Below, one piece after another: positions 1 through 14,400 of a stretch of 64,000 bases of DNA. The stretch spans positions 44,156-108,155 of the forward strand of contig MU119211.1 in the NCBI GenBank assembly GCA_014904845.1, in the 5' to 3' direction. The position numbers and the translations under genes were made by a program. Position 1 is the stretch's first letter. The number at the start of each line of letters is the position of its first letter. The notes under the pieces are model-generated. The model did not search any database. It saw only the letters and a list, made by a program, of their open reading frames with translations, and was not told the origin of the DNA. Origin of the DNA: Acephala macrosclerotiorum. Lineage: Eukaryota > Ascomycota > Leotiomycetes > Helotiales > Mollisiaceae.

Positions 1-180
1 CTACTCTTAGGCCTCTTCGCTAATTCAGCCAATTAGGTGCTGCGGCTCCAAACCACGTGATTCTACTCAATAGCCTACTCAATACTACTCATTAGCTATT
101 GAGTTGAGTAGAGTAGCCTAAGATTTTGATTGAGTTGAGTTGAGTAGCACTTAGTTCGCTATTGAATACTACTCAATTTC
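1..180. repeat. Low-complexity inverted and direct repeats of a TTGAGTAG / CTACTCAA word
   Basis: The words CTACTCAATA and its reverse complement (TATTGAGTAG-like) occur many times in both orientations within 180 bp, including an inverted pair around positions 64-110. No open reading frame covers it. It may be a dispersed repeat end or a satellite fragment cut by the window edge. Confidence 0.5.
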
Positions 181-304
181 TCACACTGTTTCGAACTCGA
201 CTTACCGCTATTATTTACCAAAAATGAAGTATTCAAAGCTATGACCGTTCTAAAGATAGGCATTACACGGAAAATTCTTAGACATAAACTGAATTAGTAC
301 ATAG

Positions 305-1033
305 TTGCAATCTAATACAACTCGCGGCCTGGAACCGATATTCTTCAATAAATTCCCGAAAGAATTTCGTGACAAAATATATATTTTCGCACTCTCGATA
401 AAGAAATGGAAAATAGAAAATATTGACAGTTCTAATGAGCTTAACTTTACTAAAAGTATAAATAATCTTAGTAGTTTCTATTTTCCACTAAGAAATCTCG
501 CTATACTCAGAGTCAACAGACAGATACGTCAAGAAACACTGGCCCTTGCGTATTGTCGGACGGTATTTCACTTAAATAATATGAACGACCTTATTAGGCT
601 TCTCATTGCAGTTGGCGACATCGGTCGTAACAACATTGAATCACTAGAGTTTGCGTGGCAAAGCAGAACCGATTTTGAGTATCAATGGACTGAAGCTCCG
701 ACCCCTAACGAACATTCGTTAACTTTGCCAATTTTTCATATTGGAAAGTGTGTCAAACTGCTCAAGTAGTACAAGAGGCTCAGATTCTTGCGTCTTTATT
801 TCGAGGGCGACCTCATACTGAGCATGTCCCCGAACGCTTATAAAGCTGATCCTGGCATTTGTGAGCTTTGCTCCGTTCGGGGAATTGAAAGGGTAGAGAT
901 CTGGGATTTGGGTTATGAGCCACTAGAGCAATGCGGCTTTGTGGAGTGGCTAAAACAAGCAATAGAGTCGTCCAGAGAGGACAGAGAAGATGAAAAGGCG
1001 GTTGACAAGCAATCTGTAATCAATGAGCTGTAG
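305..1033 (+). pseudogene. F-box-like / 2EXR-type fungal protein, broken by an in-frame stop
   Basis: One reading frame runs across this stretch and is interrupted only by TAG at 767-769. Before the stop it reads FPKEFRDKIYIFAL and later LAILRVNRQIRQETLAL. This is the usual start of the large fungal family of F-box-like (2EXR) proteins, where a short helix is followed by a conserved 'L-R-V-N-R-Q-I-R-x-E' block. The same frame continues after the stop with LRFLRLYFEGDL and ends at 1033. A CAG-to-TAG change would explain the stop. No ATG is present: the codon just upstream of 305 is itself a stop, so the 5' end is lost or lies in a missing exon. Family function is unknown beyond probable protein-protein contact. 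Confident as a relic, less so on the exact family name. Confidence 0.65.
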
Positions 1034-1039
1034 TGTCTC

Positions 1040-1451
1040 GCTAGTAACATGGTTGGCAGGTTCAAAGACGAGACCGTTCGAGAATCACCTCGATGATAAT
1101 CTCTTAACTGTATCAAATTCGAAAAGGCTTGAAACCCCCAAATTAAGTTCATTGCGAAGAGGATCCTTGAAGCGCTACAAGCATTCCATGAGGATGGCTA
1201 CGTGCATACTAGTATAGCTTTGCCTCTCTCTCTTTGCTTCATTGTTTTGGATTCTAGACATGACTAATACCAACCAAACTCTAAATGTCAAACCGGATAA
1301 CATTCTCATCAATTATAGTAGCAGGCCCCGTCGATTTAGAGAGGTTGAGCTAAGCGATTGTGGCGACGTATATCTTGTGAACTCGAAAGATCACCTGAAG
1401 CATACACTTTGCTTGAACTGGAGAGACCCTTCTCGAAGGATTAGCAAGTAA
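1040..1451 (+). pseudogene. Serine/threonine protein kinase fragment (catalytic loop region)
   Basis: Two pieces of one kinase are readable. Around 1155-1210 a frame reads ILEALQAFHEDGYVHT. After a probable intron beginning GTATAG at about 1212, 1285-1400 reads NVKPDNILINY followed by 'DCGD', corresponding to the kinase HxDxKPxNIL catalytic loop and DFG region. The catalytic Asp before V-K-P is Asn here and the DFG motif is altered, both compatible with G-to-A or C-to-T change. Several stops lie upstream and the frame ends at 1451, so neither lobe is complete. It follows the F-box relic directly. Clearly kinase-derived and non-functional as it stands. Confidence 0.6.
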
Positions 1452-3240
1452 CCTGGATGTCACTTGTCGGAAATGGTTGCTTGATGTGAATGTCCTGTTA
1501 GACTTTCGAGTGGTTTTAGTGCTGAGTAAGCACTGCAATGGATATAATGTCCCCGCACCTAGCTAGATCTTTAAAACCTAAATCAATCAACCAGACCATC
1601 AAGTCCATCGAATATATCACTCAAATTGACATGTCCGACCAAACCTGAGACTCTCAGCCTTGTCCGAACGATAAGGTTATCGCCTTTCGGAGCAAAGCCC
1701 ACTTCCCCCCGCGAATCCTCCACACGAACACCACCACAAGCCCACGAAACCACGGCGGTCAACGAAATACTCGATCCTCTCGATCTGCGAAGCTCTATCG
1801 ATAGCAATCGACTCTTTCCAAAATACATCGCCCATAAGCCGCAATGCCTTGAAAATCTCCGTCCCAGACTCACAATCCCAGGCTGTGACGCCCAAGCACA
1901 ACTCCTTCGTCGCACTCGACCGCATGGGATGCAGCAACATCATACAGATTTGCCAGGGTTCGGTGCAACAGCAATAGCAGATTGAAGACCTTCGGCAGAT
2001 CCTCTACACTCTGCCTCGGTGGCAATTCAGACCCTAATACCTCCACAAACATCCTCAGCCAATCTCCGTTGCAACTGCATAAGAAATTCGGGACTACCGC
2101 AAGCTCAAATTCCCACGTACCGTCGAACATTCATGTCCAGAAAACAATTACCAGCCCCTCAAGATTAAATGCATCGAAGAGAATTGAGGAGAGATCGTTC
2201 AAATAGCTGCAATGTCGAGTTCGAGAAAAGATAGTCTGAGATCAATGATTCTCAGAAGTCTCAAGAGAAGAAGCCTGCAGAGAAGCACCAACAGGAACAG
2301 CAATCTGCGAGCAGCTTCGGCATGATGAGTAAGTCTGCAAGCTCCATTGACTCCAATCACGCTAACGATAATTGTTCTGTAGCATTTGTCTCTTCTCAAT
2401 CCTTCAGACGAAACCTCCTCGCCTCAAACTCCGGTTTCCGAAGCATCGGTTCTCCCACAATCAGACGAACTCATTTACTTCTATAGCAATCAATCATTCC
2501 CTTCCCTGAATCGAAACCCAGCCATTCTTCCTCCACGCTCTCGAACATAAAATTCCTCGAATCGAACCTTTCCAGGACTCTACTACGAGTTTTACCCAGA
2601 TAATGCCAGGACGTTGCAGAAATGCTGGGCAAGAAGTTCTCGCATCCACTCATTGACCATTGTTCCAGGAGGCCTCAACGATGGGAAGAACGATCAGAGC
2701 TGAGGAAAACAAGTCACAAGACGGACTTCTACTTCTTGAATCTATGGGGAGAAGAGCCTCAAAGGGTGACGCTTCTGTCATCAACCTATTCAGCAGCAAG
2801 TGCGGACGAACCTGACTTGGATGTAATGCGAGCTTCAACTCCGACTTCTTCGCTCTCCATTCGAGGATCTGGAAACCACAACGGACTGAATGCTGCAGTG
2901 GTCGGGAGGAACTTACCATCTCTTGGTATGATGACGGGTAAGATCTGCAAGTTGAACCAGCCAACAAAGAGATCAGCCATTGACTCACCGTCTTCTGCCA
3001 GCTTCTGCCAACAGCTCCGGAATCTGCAGACGAAACCGACAGAAGCAAAGATAGCAACGAAGACCATTCACGGAAGCACCGAGAGCGATGGTGAAGAGCT
3101 GAATGTGAGAATATACCCCAACAGGCCGGGATCTGTGGGGTCCAAACGATGAGGACGAAGATGGCATGAGGGCTGGAGCTGGAATGTAGGCTGCCAGAGC
3201 TCTCTATTGCGAAGGCTTCAAGGGGCATGACGACTTCTGG
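1452..3240. other. Unassigned coding-like stretch with a probable plus-strand intron
   Basis: GC is near coding level but no frame stays open and I recognise no domain. A textbook fungal intron, 2329-2382 (GTAAGT donor, GCTAAC branch site, GTAG acceptor, 54 bp), implies a decayed plus-strand gene here. On the minus strand two overlapping frames (2130-1870 and 1943-1677) together read as a coherent but broken protein. Both could be relics; neither can be named. Confidence 0.3.
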
Positions 3241-3299
3241 CTTCATTTCTCAGTTCTACAACTCGACACCCGCATCTTTCCAGTCCACAGCATTCAAGA

Positions 3300-3970
3300 A
3301 ACCGAGGCCGATAGTCTGGCAGGCTGTGAAAGTGAGACGTACGGCAACCGAATACACTGCTGCTTGGTAACATCACCAGCTGGACGGCCACTTCACTCAT
3401 ACCGATCGGTCACAGAGCTTTTGGAGGTGCTTCGAGATGCTATCGTGGGTGACAAGTCCCTGCTGAAAGATGGGAAAATGCTTCATCGAGATATTTCTGA
3501 GAATAACATTATCATCACGAAGTCTGTTGCTGGAAAGGAATTAAAAAAATGTCTGATTGATATGGATTTAAAAAAGGAGTTGAACAGCGTTCCTAGTGGA
3601 GCGAGTCACCGGATAGGCACTATACAATTCATGTCGATCGAAGTACTTCAAAGCAAAGGCCACACATACCGGCACGATCTGGAGTCGTTGTTTTACGTTT
3701 TCATATAAATGTATATTCGATATAACCACGAAAACGTAAAAGAAACAAATGCACAGCGCTCAAAGTCAACCAAGAAAAATATAATACCAATCAAAACAAG
3801 CAGACTACAAAGTTGGTATACTGGAACGTACGCAGAAATCGCTAATACGAAGCGTAAACACATGAACAAAAATGGATTTGAGGATATTATCACGGAATTT
3901 GCACTTAAGTTCGAAAAACTAAAAAAATTAACTCGAGAACTTTGAAGTATTCTTTTCCCGATCAAAAATA
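3300..3970 (+). pseudogene. FunK1-type fungal protein kinase, C-terminal part, with two nonsense codons
   Basis: A continuous frame shows the signature of the FunK1 (Pkinase_fungal) family: a 'TSPAGRPLHSYRSVTELL' block, the catalytic loop as HRDISENNIIIT, 'LIDMDLKKEL' in place of the DFG region, GASHRIGTIQFMSIEVL, then HTYRHDLESLFYVFI. TAA at 3706-3708 sits where the family usually has Trp, after FYVFI. The same frame then continues with MYIRYNHENV, SRLQSWYTGTYAEIANTKR and FEDIITEFA. A second stop, TGA at 3943-3945, sits where Arg is expected, before SILFP. Trp-to-stop and Arg-to-stop are the outcomes expected from RIP. The N-terminal lobe is not recognisable upstream and the AT desert begins directly after. 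Family members are implicated in fungal allorecognition-type repertoires, but substrates are unknown. Confidence 0.8.
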
Positions 3971-5337
3971 GTACAATTTTTATTAGTATATTTCGAGACG
4001 ATAATATAATGTATAATGGAATAATAAATGCATTTAATAAAGCGATAAATCGTTTAAAGAAAAAAAAACAAGTATTTATATAATAAAATCAAATTTGATT
4101 ATTAGTATTGTAAAACGTTTTCGATTTTTTTAAATTTATTACAAAAAGTCTAAAAAAAATTGTACAATATAATAATATTAAAAATATTTAAACGCGAGAT
4201 TTATTGTATAATACACGAATTGTTTTTATAAAAATATTGTATTTTATTTTTATTTTCAATAATATTTTTTTTATTTTTTTTTGTAGTACTTTATTTATAC
4301 ATTTGATTCAATAATAAAAAGTAAATAGTAAAATTGAATTAGTTTTTTTTTAGATCAATATATATAATAATAAAAAAATTAAAATTGATATTTTAAAATT
4401 GATTTTCAAATTGTTAATATCGTAAGTTAATAAAACGATAAAAAAAAATAAATTCAAACGTCGATATTTATTTAATTAAATACATAATTCGATAAATTTT
4501 ATTGTAAAAAAACTAAATATCGTTTTTGAACGAAATTAAATATCGTTTGTAAAAAATAATTACAATTTAATAAAATTAAAAACGAATTTCTCGTATAATA
4601 ATCAAAACAAGAAAAATTAGACTAATAATTTGAAATTGGAATTGCGTTTAAAGTAAATAATCAAAAATAAAATAAAAAAATTCGAATTAAAATATTAATA
4701 TACAAACTCAAAAAAGCGAGACTAGAGTATGGTCACGTGATGATGAATTTAGTTTCTCGTAAACACTTCTTTGAATATATGTAATCAAGAGTTTCTTGGT
4801 CAAAAAAAAGCAATACTATCGGATTTATTATTACGTAATCAAAACTCAAACAAATCAAATTCTAAAATTATCGTTAAATAATCTAAATTGAAAAATATCG
4901 CTTTATATCGATAAATTACTATAAAAGCGACTATAGAAATTGAAAATCAATATTTAATATTAAAAACTTTTTAAATTTACTATTTAATATTACAAACAAT
5001 AATCAAAACAAAAAAACTCGAAAATATTTAATTTTAATTAACGATAAAAAAAAAATTAATACGATTATTATTTATATATTAAACGATAAACAAAATCAAA
5101 AAAAACGTTATAATTACGAAAATTAAAATCAATATTGTAATACGATATTTATATCAAAAAATTACTTTATTAATTCTATTAACGAAAAAACTACAAATTC
5201 AAATAAATTTTACGTATATAAAACTTTTCTTCGATTTTACTTTTTATTTTAATAAAGTTCTCTAATTTTAAAATTATCGATTTTATTAATAATACAATTT
5301 TTAATTATTATTTCTATTTTATAATATACTATTTATT

Positions 5338-5506
5338 AGTTCACAAATCACATAATAATTAGATTTTGTATTTGTTTCAAAAAAATTTTTTTTATATAAT
5401 TATATAGATTTTCTTTTTTGAAAAAAATATATTAAAATAAAATAAAAATTTTAATATTTAGTAATTCGTTTAATATTATTTGAGTTTTTGTATATTAATA
5501 TTAATT
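5338..5506 (+). repeat. Direct repeat, copy A (partner at 8238-8430)
   Basis: Shares a diverged but collinear sequence with 8238-8430: 'TAATTAGATTTTGTATTTGT' near its start and 'TAGTAATTCGTTTAATATTA' near its end in both copies. The ~2.9 kb spacing and same orientation would fit decayed long terminal repeats or two copies of one element. Confidence 0.5.
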
Positions 5507-8237
5507 AATAATTGGTTTAATAATACAATTAATTAATTGTATTATTATTAATTACAAAATAATAAAATAATCGAAAAAAAAATAATCGATTGTTTGAAAT
5601 TAATTAAAAAAAGAAAATAAAAACAAATTTTTCGCGATTTTATTATTTTCGATTTAAAAAAAGAAAATAATTTTACATTGTATTAAAAGTAAATAAATTG
5701 TATAATTATTTTCAATTGAAAAAAATAAAAATAGATTTTTTGCGATTTTATTATTTTTAAAAAAAAAAAATTTGTAATTGTTTAAATTATCAAAAGATCG
5801 ATTTTTACGAGTTATTAAAAGAATAAAAACAAATTTTTCGCGATTTTATTATTGTTTTAAAATGTAATTAATCGATTTTATATTTTATTGTATTAACGAG
5901 TATTTAATTGTATTTCGTAGAAATTAAATAATTTTTCGAATATTTTACGAAACTCGAAAATATTATAAAAAATTATTAAAAGTTTCTTAAAAATAAATCT
6001 TTTGATAAAAATAATAATTTTTTAAATATTTTGTAAAATTTGAAATTTTATTAAAAACTTTTTTTTGAATATAATACGAAACTCGAAAATCGAATTATTA
6101 TATTTGTCGAATTTAATATTATACAATAAATTATTTTTATTTTTTTCGATTTTATTTAATACGTAAAAATTTTTATATAAAATTTTAAAATACGAAAAAA
6201 ATAAAATAAAAAATTATAAATATATTTTTAAAAGTTTTTTTAAAATTAGATTATAAAAACATTTAATAAATTCAATATCGATATTCGAATTAATTTATAA
6301 AATATTTTTCGAAAAAACGATATTTATATAATTAAAAAAAAACGAAAAAAAAGTAATATTTTTAAATTATTAAAAGTTTTTATACGAAAAACGAAATAAA
6401 TAAAATAGTTTACTATAAAATTAAAAAAAGAAAATTTATTAAAAAATTTCAATTTATAGAAAAATACTATAAATTTTAAAACAATAAAAATACGTCGACA
6501 AATTGCGATTACGAGATTTGAATTTAAGTCTTTAGAATACAAAACGTTAAATTTATAATTATTCGAGTATTTTACGAAATTCGAGTTTATTAAAAATCAA
6601 TTTCTTTCGATCAATTGATTTTACGATCGAATTTACAATTATTCGAGTATTTTGCGAAATTTGAAACTCTATAGAAAACTGTTAAAAGTTTTTTAAAAAC
6701 AAACTTTCTAACGAGAACGATTATTGAATACTCTATAACGATTCGATTTTATTAATAATTACGAATTTGCGATCGTACGATCGAATAAATCGATTATTTA
6801 CTCGATCGTTTTTTACAATCGAATTCTACGAATACGTTTACGAGTATATATATATAAAGAATTACCAGAAAATTATAGTATTTTACAATTCTCGCAAATG
6901 AATTTGTTTTACGATAATCTATCGAAGTACTAATTACGACAATATTTTATCGATTTTACGACAATTTGAATACTTTGTCAAAGAGAAAATATTTGTTTTT
7001 TTTGATAAACGAAATAAATCATTGGTCTCAAAATTTGACAAATTTTATATAGAGTTTTTTATACAAAAAACGTCAATTACTCATCGAAATAATTTCCAAT
7101 TTTTACTACTAAAAATAATCGACTTTGATTTTACGACTTTCTATTTTTTTTTTGAAATTTTCAATATATATTACTATTAATAATTTAATAGAATTTATAT
7201 AGACTTTTTTATATTAAACTTATTAATCGTTCGCTTTTAATATATTATTACTATTTTAATTCTCAAATAATCGATTTCTTTTTATAGTATTTTATTATAT
7301 TAAAATTGTTTTTTTTTTCTATTAATTCGACTCGATCTCGTCGTCGCTTTTCTACGTTTACACTAACGTCTATGAATTTACGATATACTTTCAAATTACT
7401 ATTACTATTGTTTACGACTCGTTGTCAATTGTATCAATCTTTCTACGATACATTAATACTATACGAATACTTCAATTGATTATTCGAGTCTTGTCAATTT
7501 ACGAGCCTTTGATCGATTGTATTGACAATTTTATTATTTCTTTATTCGACCTAGGAAATAAACAGTTTTACTACGATATTATTTGATAATTTATACTCGA
7601 TTTCAATTATATATCACTGGAATAATAATACTAAGAATAATAATATTTTATCTACTAAAAACAATTATTATCGATATTTTCAATCGAATACAATTACTTA
7701 AATTCGATCGTTATTATTAATTACTACGATAGCGATTTTTATTCTCGTATTGTCAATATAATTTTATAATATTACAATTAATCAATTTGAACTATACAAT
7801 ATTTATTGGATTATTATATTAATATATTAACAAAATCTCGATTTTAATTCTTAGATTAAATTATTCGATTTTTTCGTATTATTAATATATTTTTATGAAA
7901 TAAATATATTAGATTTTTAGTATATCGCATATTACATATATATCGATTTAATACAATTTTAATTTATTGATATTTTCGATATTTATATTCGTTTTTAGAA
8001 TTTTTAATATTTTTAATATTTTGAATACGCGATTTTTGATTAATCCAGGGATTACAAATATTGAAATTGAAAGAAATTTTTTATTTTTGGTCTTAAACAA
8101 TAAAAAGTCACGTGACAATTGACTATTTACATTCTTTTTGAATTAAACGCTTTTATTTCTTTGTATATATAATTAATTTGTTAAAAAAAAATTCGTTGAA
8201 AAAAATTAGTTTTTTTAAAAAGAAAATTGTTAGTATT

Positions 8238-8430
8238 GGTTTACAAATTACGTAGTAATTAGATTTTGTATTTGTTTTAAAAAAAAAAATTTTATATAAT
8301 TACGTAAACTTTTTTCTTTGAAAAAAGTATATTAAAACAAAATAAATTACAAAATATAAAATAGAGATTTTAGTATTTAGTAATTCGTTTAATATTATTT
8401 AAATTTTTGTATATCAATACTATTAAAATA
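8238..8430 (+). repeat. Direct repeat, copy B (partner at 5338-5506)
   Basis: Second copy of the repeat at 5338-5506, in the same orientation, with a short insertion between the two shared blocks. It begins about 130 bp after a TCACGTGA site. Confidence 0.5.
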
Positions 8431-11400
8431 TACGATCTTGTTTGTTTTCGTATTTAAATATTTTTTAATTTAAACAATTTTGAAAAAATCGATTATTTAT
8501 ATTATTGTTTTAATATTCGATCAAAATAATAATATAATTAAAAATTACAATAATTAAAAAAAATGAACATATAATTAAAAACAATTTTATTTAAATATTT
8601 TATATAAAAAACGAAATAATCAAATTATAAACGTATTAATAAATATTTTTACGATTATCAAATCGAATTATTTATAATATTAAACAAAAACTTTTTATTT
8701 TATATAAAAATACACGAAATCATCGATTTGAATTATTTAATATACAAAAAAAAAAAAACGAATTTAATTCGAAAAAATAAATACTTAAAATCGCAAATAT
8801 AAATTTTTATATTATATATTTGAAACGATTAAAATTATATAAATAAATATAAATAAATCGAATAAAATACAATTAAATATTTTTAACGATATCGAATATC
8901 GAATTAATAATAATTATAAAACGCACTATATAAATATAAATAATAAATTAATAATATATTAAATTACTACGATAAAAATATTTAATCGTAAAATAAATAA
9001 ACGATTTTAATATAAATAATAATTATTAAAAATAATCAAAATATATAAAATAATATTTAACGTAATATTAATATCAAATAAATTGTTTTAAAAAACGATT
9101 AAATATCAAATTTACGATATTAAATACAATTTTAATCACTTGATTATTATAACGAGATTTAATAATCATCGAATAAAAAATACAAACATCTCAAATTCAA
9201 CTTTCGAAAAACAAACTAAAAAACAATTTATAGTAATTCAAAGAAATATATCGATCTTATTTTAATATCGATACTTTTGAAATTTTTAAATAATAAATTA
9301 AAATAATTATATATTTTTATATTTAAATAAATTTGAATTTATTAATTAATTTTATTTATAACAATATTCGATTTTTATTCGTCTCAAAACGCATTATTTT
9401 AAATATTAATTCAATTTTTACTTTTTTTCCAATTCGTTAATTATTTACACAAATTCAATAATATTTTTTTATCTCAAAATATTTGTAATCGGAAATTTCG
9501 ATTTATTATATTTTTTATTTCATTTTTAAATACTATTTTAATCGCCGTTTTTAATTTTTATATTATTAACTCGATATAATTTATAATAATCTCGTATTTA
9601 ATTTACAATAATTAAAACTTTTCAAAACGTTTAAACTCATTAAACTTTTAATAATTATTCGCAAATAATTAATAAAACGTTCAATCAAATAATAATATTA
9701 TTTTTTTATTTGAATTACTCGAATTAATTAAAACTATTAATCAAAAAACGATCAATTTCACTATTAAACAATTTTACAAAATATCGTATTTTTTTTTCAA
9801 TAATAAAATCTATTAAAAAAATTTTACTTTTTTTTATTTAATTTATTATTATTCGTTCAATCTAAAAAATTTCAATATTAGAAATAATAATTTTAAATTA
9901 ACAATTGTATTAAATAATATATTCGAATATAATATATTATTATTATTTATAAATTATTTATTATTGTTTATTAGATTACTTTTTGATATAATTAGTAAAT
10001 CTTGAACAATAAAACGTTTTTTTATAAAGATTTTATTATTATTAGAATTACAAACAATTTATTGGTTTAATCTATTTAATATTATTATTCGAAAATATAT
10101 TTATAGATTCAAAGTATATTAAAAAGTTATAATAATCGTTCGAATATTTAAATTTCAATTACTATAAATCGATCGAGGTAATATCGTAATTGACGTCACG
10201 TGACTGTGACAAATATTGACTCTAAAAAAAAGTGTATATCCGATAATACAATTTTAAATTCTGGTTATACAATTGTATTTGTAAGTATTGTATATTATTT
10301 TTGTAAATTTATAAATACGTTTTTATTATAAGCGTTATGTTTTTCGTATTTTGAATTTCGTAAAATAAATCAAATTGAAATAATAATAAACTGCGAGTAA
10401 AATTTATTAAATGCAATCGATAGTAAAAATATTAATAATAATTAATTAATATTTAAAAAATATATAATAACGATAATCGAAATAATAAAATATATAATTG
10501 ATATTATTAAATGTAATCTATTTGTTCGACGTCGTAAAAAAGTAATTAAAACAACGATATATATTATATTATTTCGAAAATGTTTTTATGTTTTTTTTGA
10601 AATTCAAAGAAACTCTTTTTTCGATTTAAATTATTTGTAATACTCGTTTAAATTCTATTATTAATTGAAAAAAATTTGTATTCAAATATTTATAAAATCG
10701 ATATATTTGAATTATTTTATTCAAAAATTGCAATTTATAGAAAATTCTCGTTTATTAATATGAAATTATTATTATTTTTATAATTTTTTAGTAAAATGAA
10801 ATAAAGATTTTTAGTAATATTATATTTATTTGTTGTATAAAATCAATTAATACTTGTATTAATAAAAAAAATTTAAAAAATTATAATTATTCGAAAGTTT
10901 TAAAAAGTAAAATATTTATTTAAAAAAAATAAAATAAATGTAAAAATTATTATTATAAGAGATTTTTAATTCTATTAATAGTTTTTAATCTTTCGAAATA
11001 ATTCGATAGAGTATCGATAAAAATATTAATATCGCAATTTTTTTATTATTATATAAAAATTCGAAATTTATTTATTAAATTTTCGTTGAACAATTTTAAA
11101 TTATTTAATATTAGTATAAACGAATACAAATTCGTATTGTTTTTAGTATTGTGTTTATTAAATTTCTAAATTATTTTAATCGTTATATTTATATTAATTT
11201 ATATATTTAAATGAAATCAATATTAATATTTATTTTTTATTAGTTTTTTTCGAAATATAACAATATCGATATTAATTAACGTCGATATAATATTGAATAT
11301 ATTTACTAATTTGTATTTCAATACAAAATTCTAAATATAAAATTCAAAAATATATTTTTAAAAATTTTCATTAAAAATACAAAAAATAATAAAACGTATA

Positions 11401-14400
11401 TCAAATTTCTTTGTATTTATATCGATATCGTAATATACGTCGACGATTCGAATATTATTAAAAATCAAATCTCTTTAAAAGTTTTTAATTAATAATTTTA
11501 CGAATTACTTACAAAAATTACCTTTGTTATAATTTTCTTTATATAATCAAAAAAATACAATTTTTTGGTATTTTGAATAGAAATTTGTATTTAAAAACGA
11601 GTAAACTTTTTATAAAAACGTTTTACTACTCGAACGAATATTATTCGAGTATATCAACTTTTGACCAATTAAAAATAATTAATCCAATAATAAAAACTAT
11701 AAATTACAACGTTTTTACAAGAGTTTTTATATTAATTTAAATTCAAAATTCGAATAAAATTAATTAATATTAATGAAAATTATTTTATTAAATAAATTAT
11801 TTATTTATTAATACTAATAATATTTTTTTTTTTTAATATCGTTTTTAAATATAATATTATATTAAATATTTTTAAATTCTTTTTTAAAACAACGATAAAT
11901 TTATAGTATTAATAGTAATAATAATTTATTCGATATAATTAATATATTTGAAATATTTATTAATTCGTTAATAAATTTTATCAATTGATAGATTTATAAT
12001 GCAAATTATATTTTTTTTTTGATTGTAAAATCGAGCGACGAATAAAATGTAAAGAAATTTTAAATCGCGATTTATATTATTAAAATAAAACGTTTTTTAT
12101 TATTTGGTACGTAGAAAAAATACTTTTTTTTCTCGAAAATAATTAATTATTATAATTTCGATCGTTTGTAAAAATAATTAATAAAAAGTTCGAAAAATGT
12201 TTTTTTTTTTTTTAGAAGTAAATCGATACAAAGTTTGATACGTAAAACGTTAATAAATCGAATATTAAATAAATTTTTTTCAATTGCAAAATTTAATAAG
12301 ATTATTAGTATTAAATATATAATTTTGAGTATTTTGTAATATTTAGAAATATTCGTCGTTTTATAATTATTAATAATATATTTTCAACGTTAAAATATAT
12401 TTCGAAAATTATTACGTTTTAATTGTAATATATTAATTTAATTTATCGTATTCGAAAAAAGCTATAAATCGTTATATTAATTCCAAAATCAAATATTTTA
12501 ATAATAATCGAAAAATTTCAATTTTATTTAAAAACAATTTTTTTCGTATTATTAATAATATTTTCAATTAATAGTAAATTTATATAAGTAATATAATCGT
12601 TCTCGTTATAAATATAAATATTGTTAATAATATTCGCTTTTTTTATTAATACTTGAAAATTTCGTACTTTTTCGATTTCGTATAATTGAAATACTAAAAA
12701 AATCCAATTTTTTTTCGATTATTTACTATATTTTCTCGTAGTATATATTACAACGAATCTCAAAAAGTTTTTTAGAATTTGTTATATAGAATTTAATTTG
12801 AAAATATTCGAAATATAAATCCAAAAAAAATAAACGTAATTATAATTTTCAAAATCAAACAAAAAATTAATCTTTATTTTCAATATAATAATTTAAAATC
12901 GATTTTTTCATAGTTTAATATATTTAAATACTACGATTTTTATTGGTTTTTTATCGTTAAATTCATAAATAATATTTAATAATATTTAAAAAACGAGAAA
13001 TAAAATCTCAATTTGTATTTTTATATAATTTGCGATTTTTTTGTAATTTTCGTCGTTTTTATTACTACAATTTATTTTAAGACTTTCGATTTTTAAATCA
13101 ATATAAATTTAATTTATTTGATTTATAATACGTTTAAAATAACGAGCGATAAAATTAGAAATTATAATATATTTAATAATCAATTAATATAAACAATTAT
13201 TAAATAAAATTATAAATATTTATATTAAAAATTTAATAAATTTTTTTTTATTAATATATTTGTTTTTTATATTTATATAATTAATATCGAATTTTGAATT
13301 TTTTATCGAATAATAATTTCGTTTGTATTTGCGTATTGTTTTTTTATATTATTAATATTTTCTTTTGATTTTCTTTAATTTTTCGAATAAATAATATTTT
13401 TAACGAGTTTCATTTTTTATAATAAAATTTAATCGAATTAGAGAAATTAATCGTAATATTTATATAAAGTTTTTAATAAAATTTATAGTATATTATAAAT
13501 AGTATTTAAAGTCGTTTTTTATTTAAAAGTTTAAATTTGAAAACTTTTTTTTTAAAACGCTTTTAGTATTTTATCGCTTTAAAAACGCGTAAATTTAATC
13601 AATAATTTTATTATTTTACAAGATTAAAACTTGAAACAAAAATAAATCTTTATAAAGTATTAAAAATTATAATATGTAATTTTTTAAATTTATTGTTTTT
13701 TTGTATACGTATATGAAAATTTATACGAAATCGATTTTTTTTGTAATTAAAATAGAATTATATAAACAAAAAATTAAATTGCGAGTATTTTCTAGAAAAT
13801 TAATAATAAAGAATTCAAATAAATGTATAATAAATCATGTGATTTTAATTTCAATCAATTTGTTTCGCATTTTATTAATATTTCACTAAATTAATATTTA
13901 GAAAATAAATTGAAAATACACTACAAATAATAAAACAATTATTATTTTTTTGTTTTAAAATAATTTATAGCGATTAAATTTATAAAAATTACTATTTTTT
14001 TCAATTCGATATTTTTAATACAATTTTTATTTTACTACTAAAATCTACGTATATTTATAGATTATTATATGCGATTATATTTAAATAAAATTTCAATGTA
14101 ATTATATTCATTATATAATTCGAACTTGGTATACTAATTATAAGAGAATTTATATACGATATTTTTCTAATATTATAATAATCGTATTCAAATAAATATT
14201 CGATTACCAATTCTCGATTTTATTTACGCGAGTATAAATTGAATAAGTATTATAATAATTATTACGAACTATTTATAAATTCAAATTAAATAATTTAAAT
14301 ATAGAAAAATTTTCGTATTTAAAAATAAAAAAAATATATAATTTAATATGAAGAATTGAATAGTTTATTAATAGATTATTATATTATTATTTTTATATTA

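Noticed and set aside
2650..3246. 198-codon minus frame
   Set aside because: Ser/Leu-rich with no domain, overlapping a region with a plus-strand intron and decayed plus-strand frames; likely antisense shadow.
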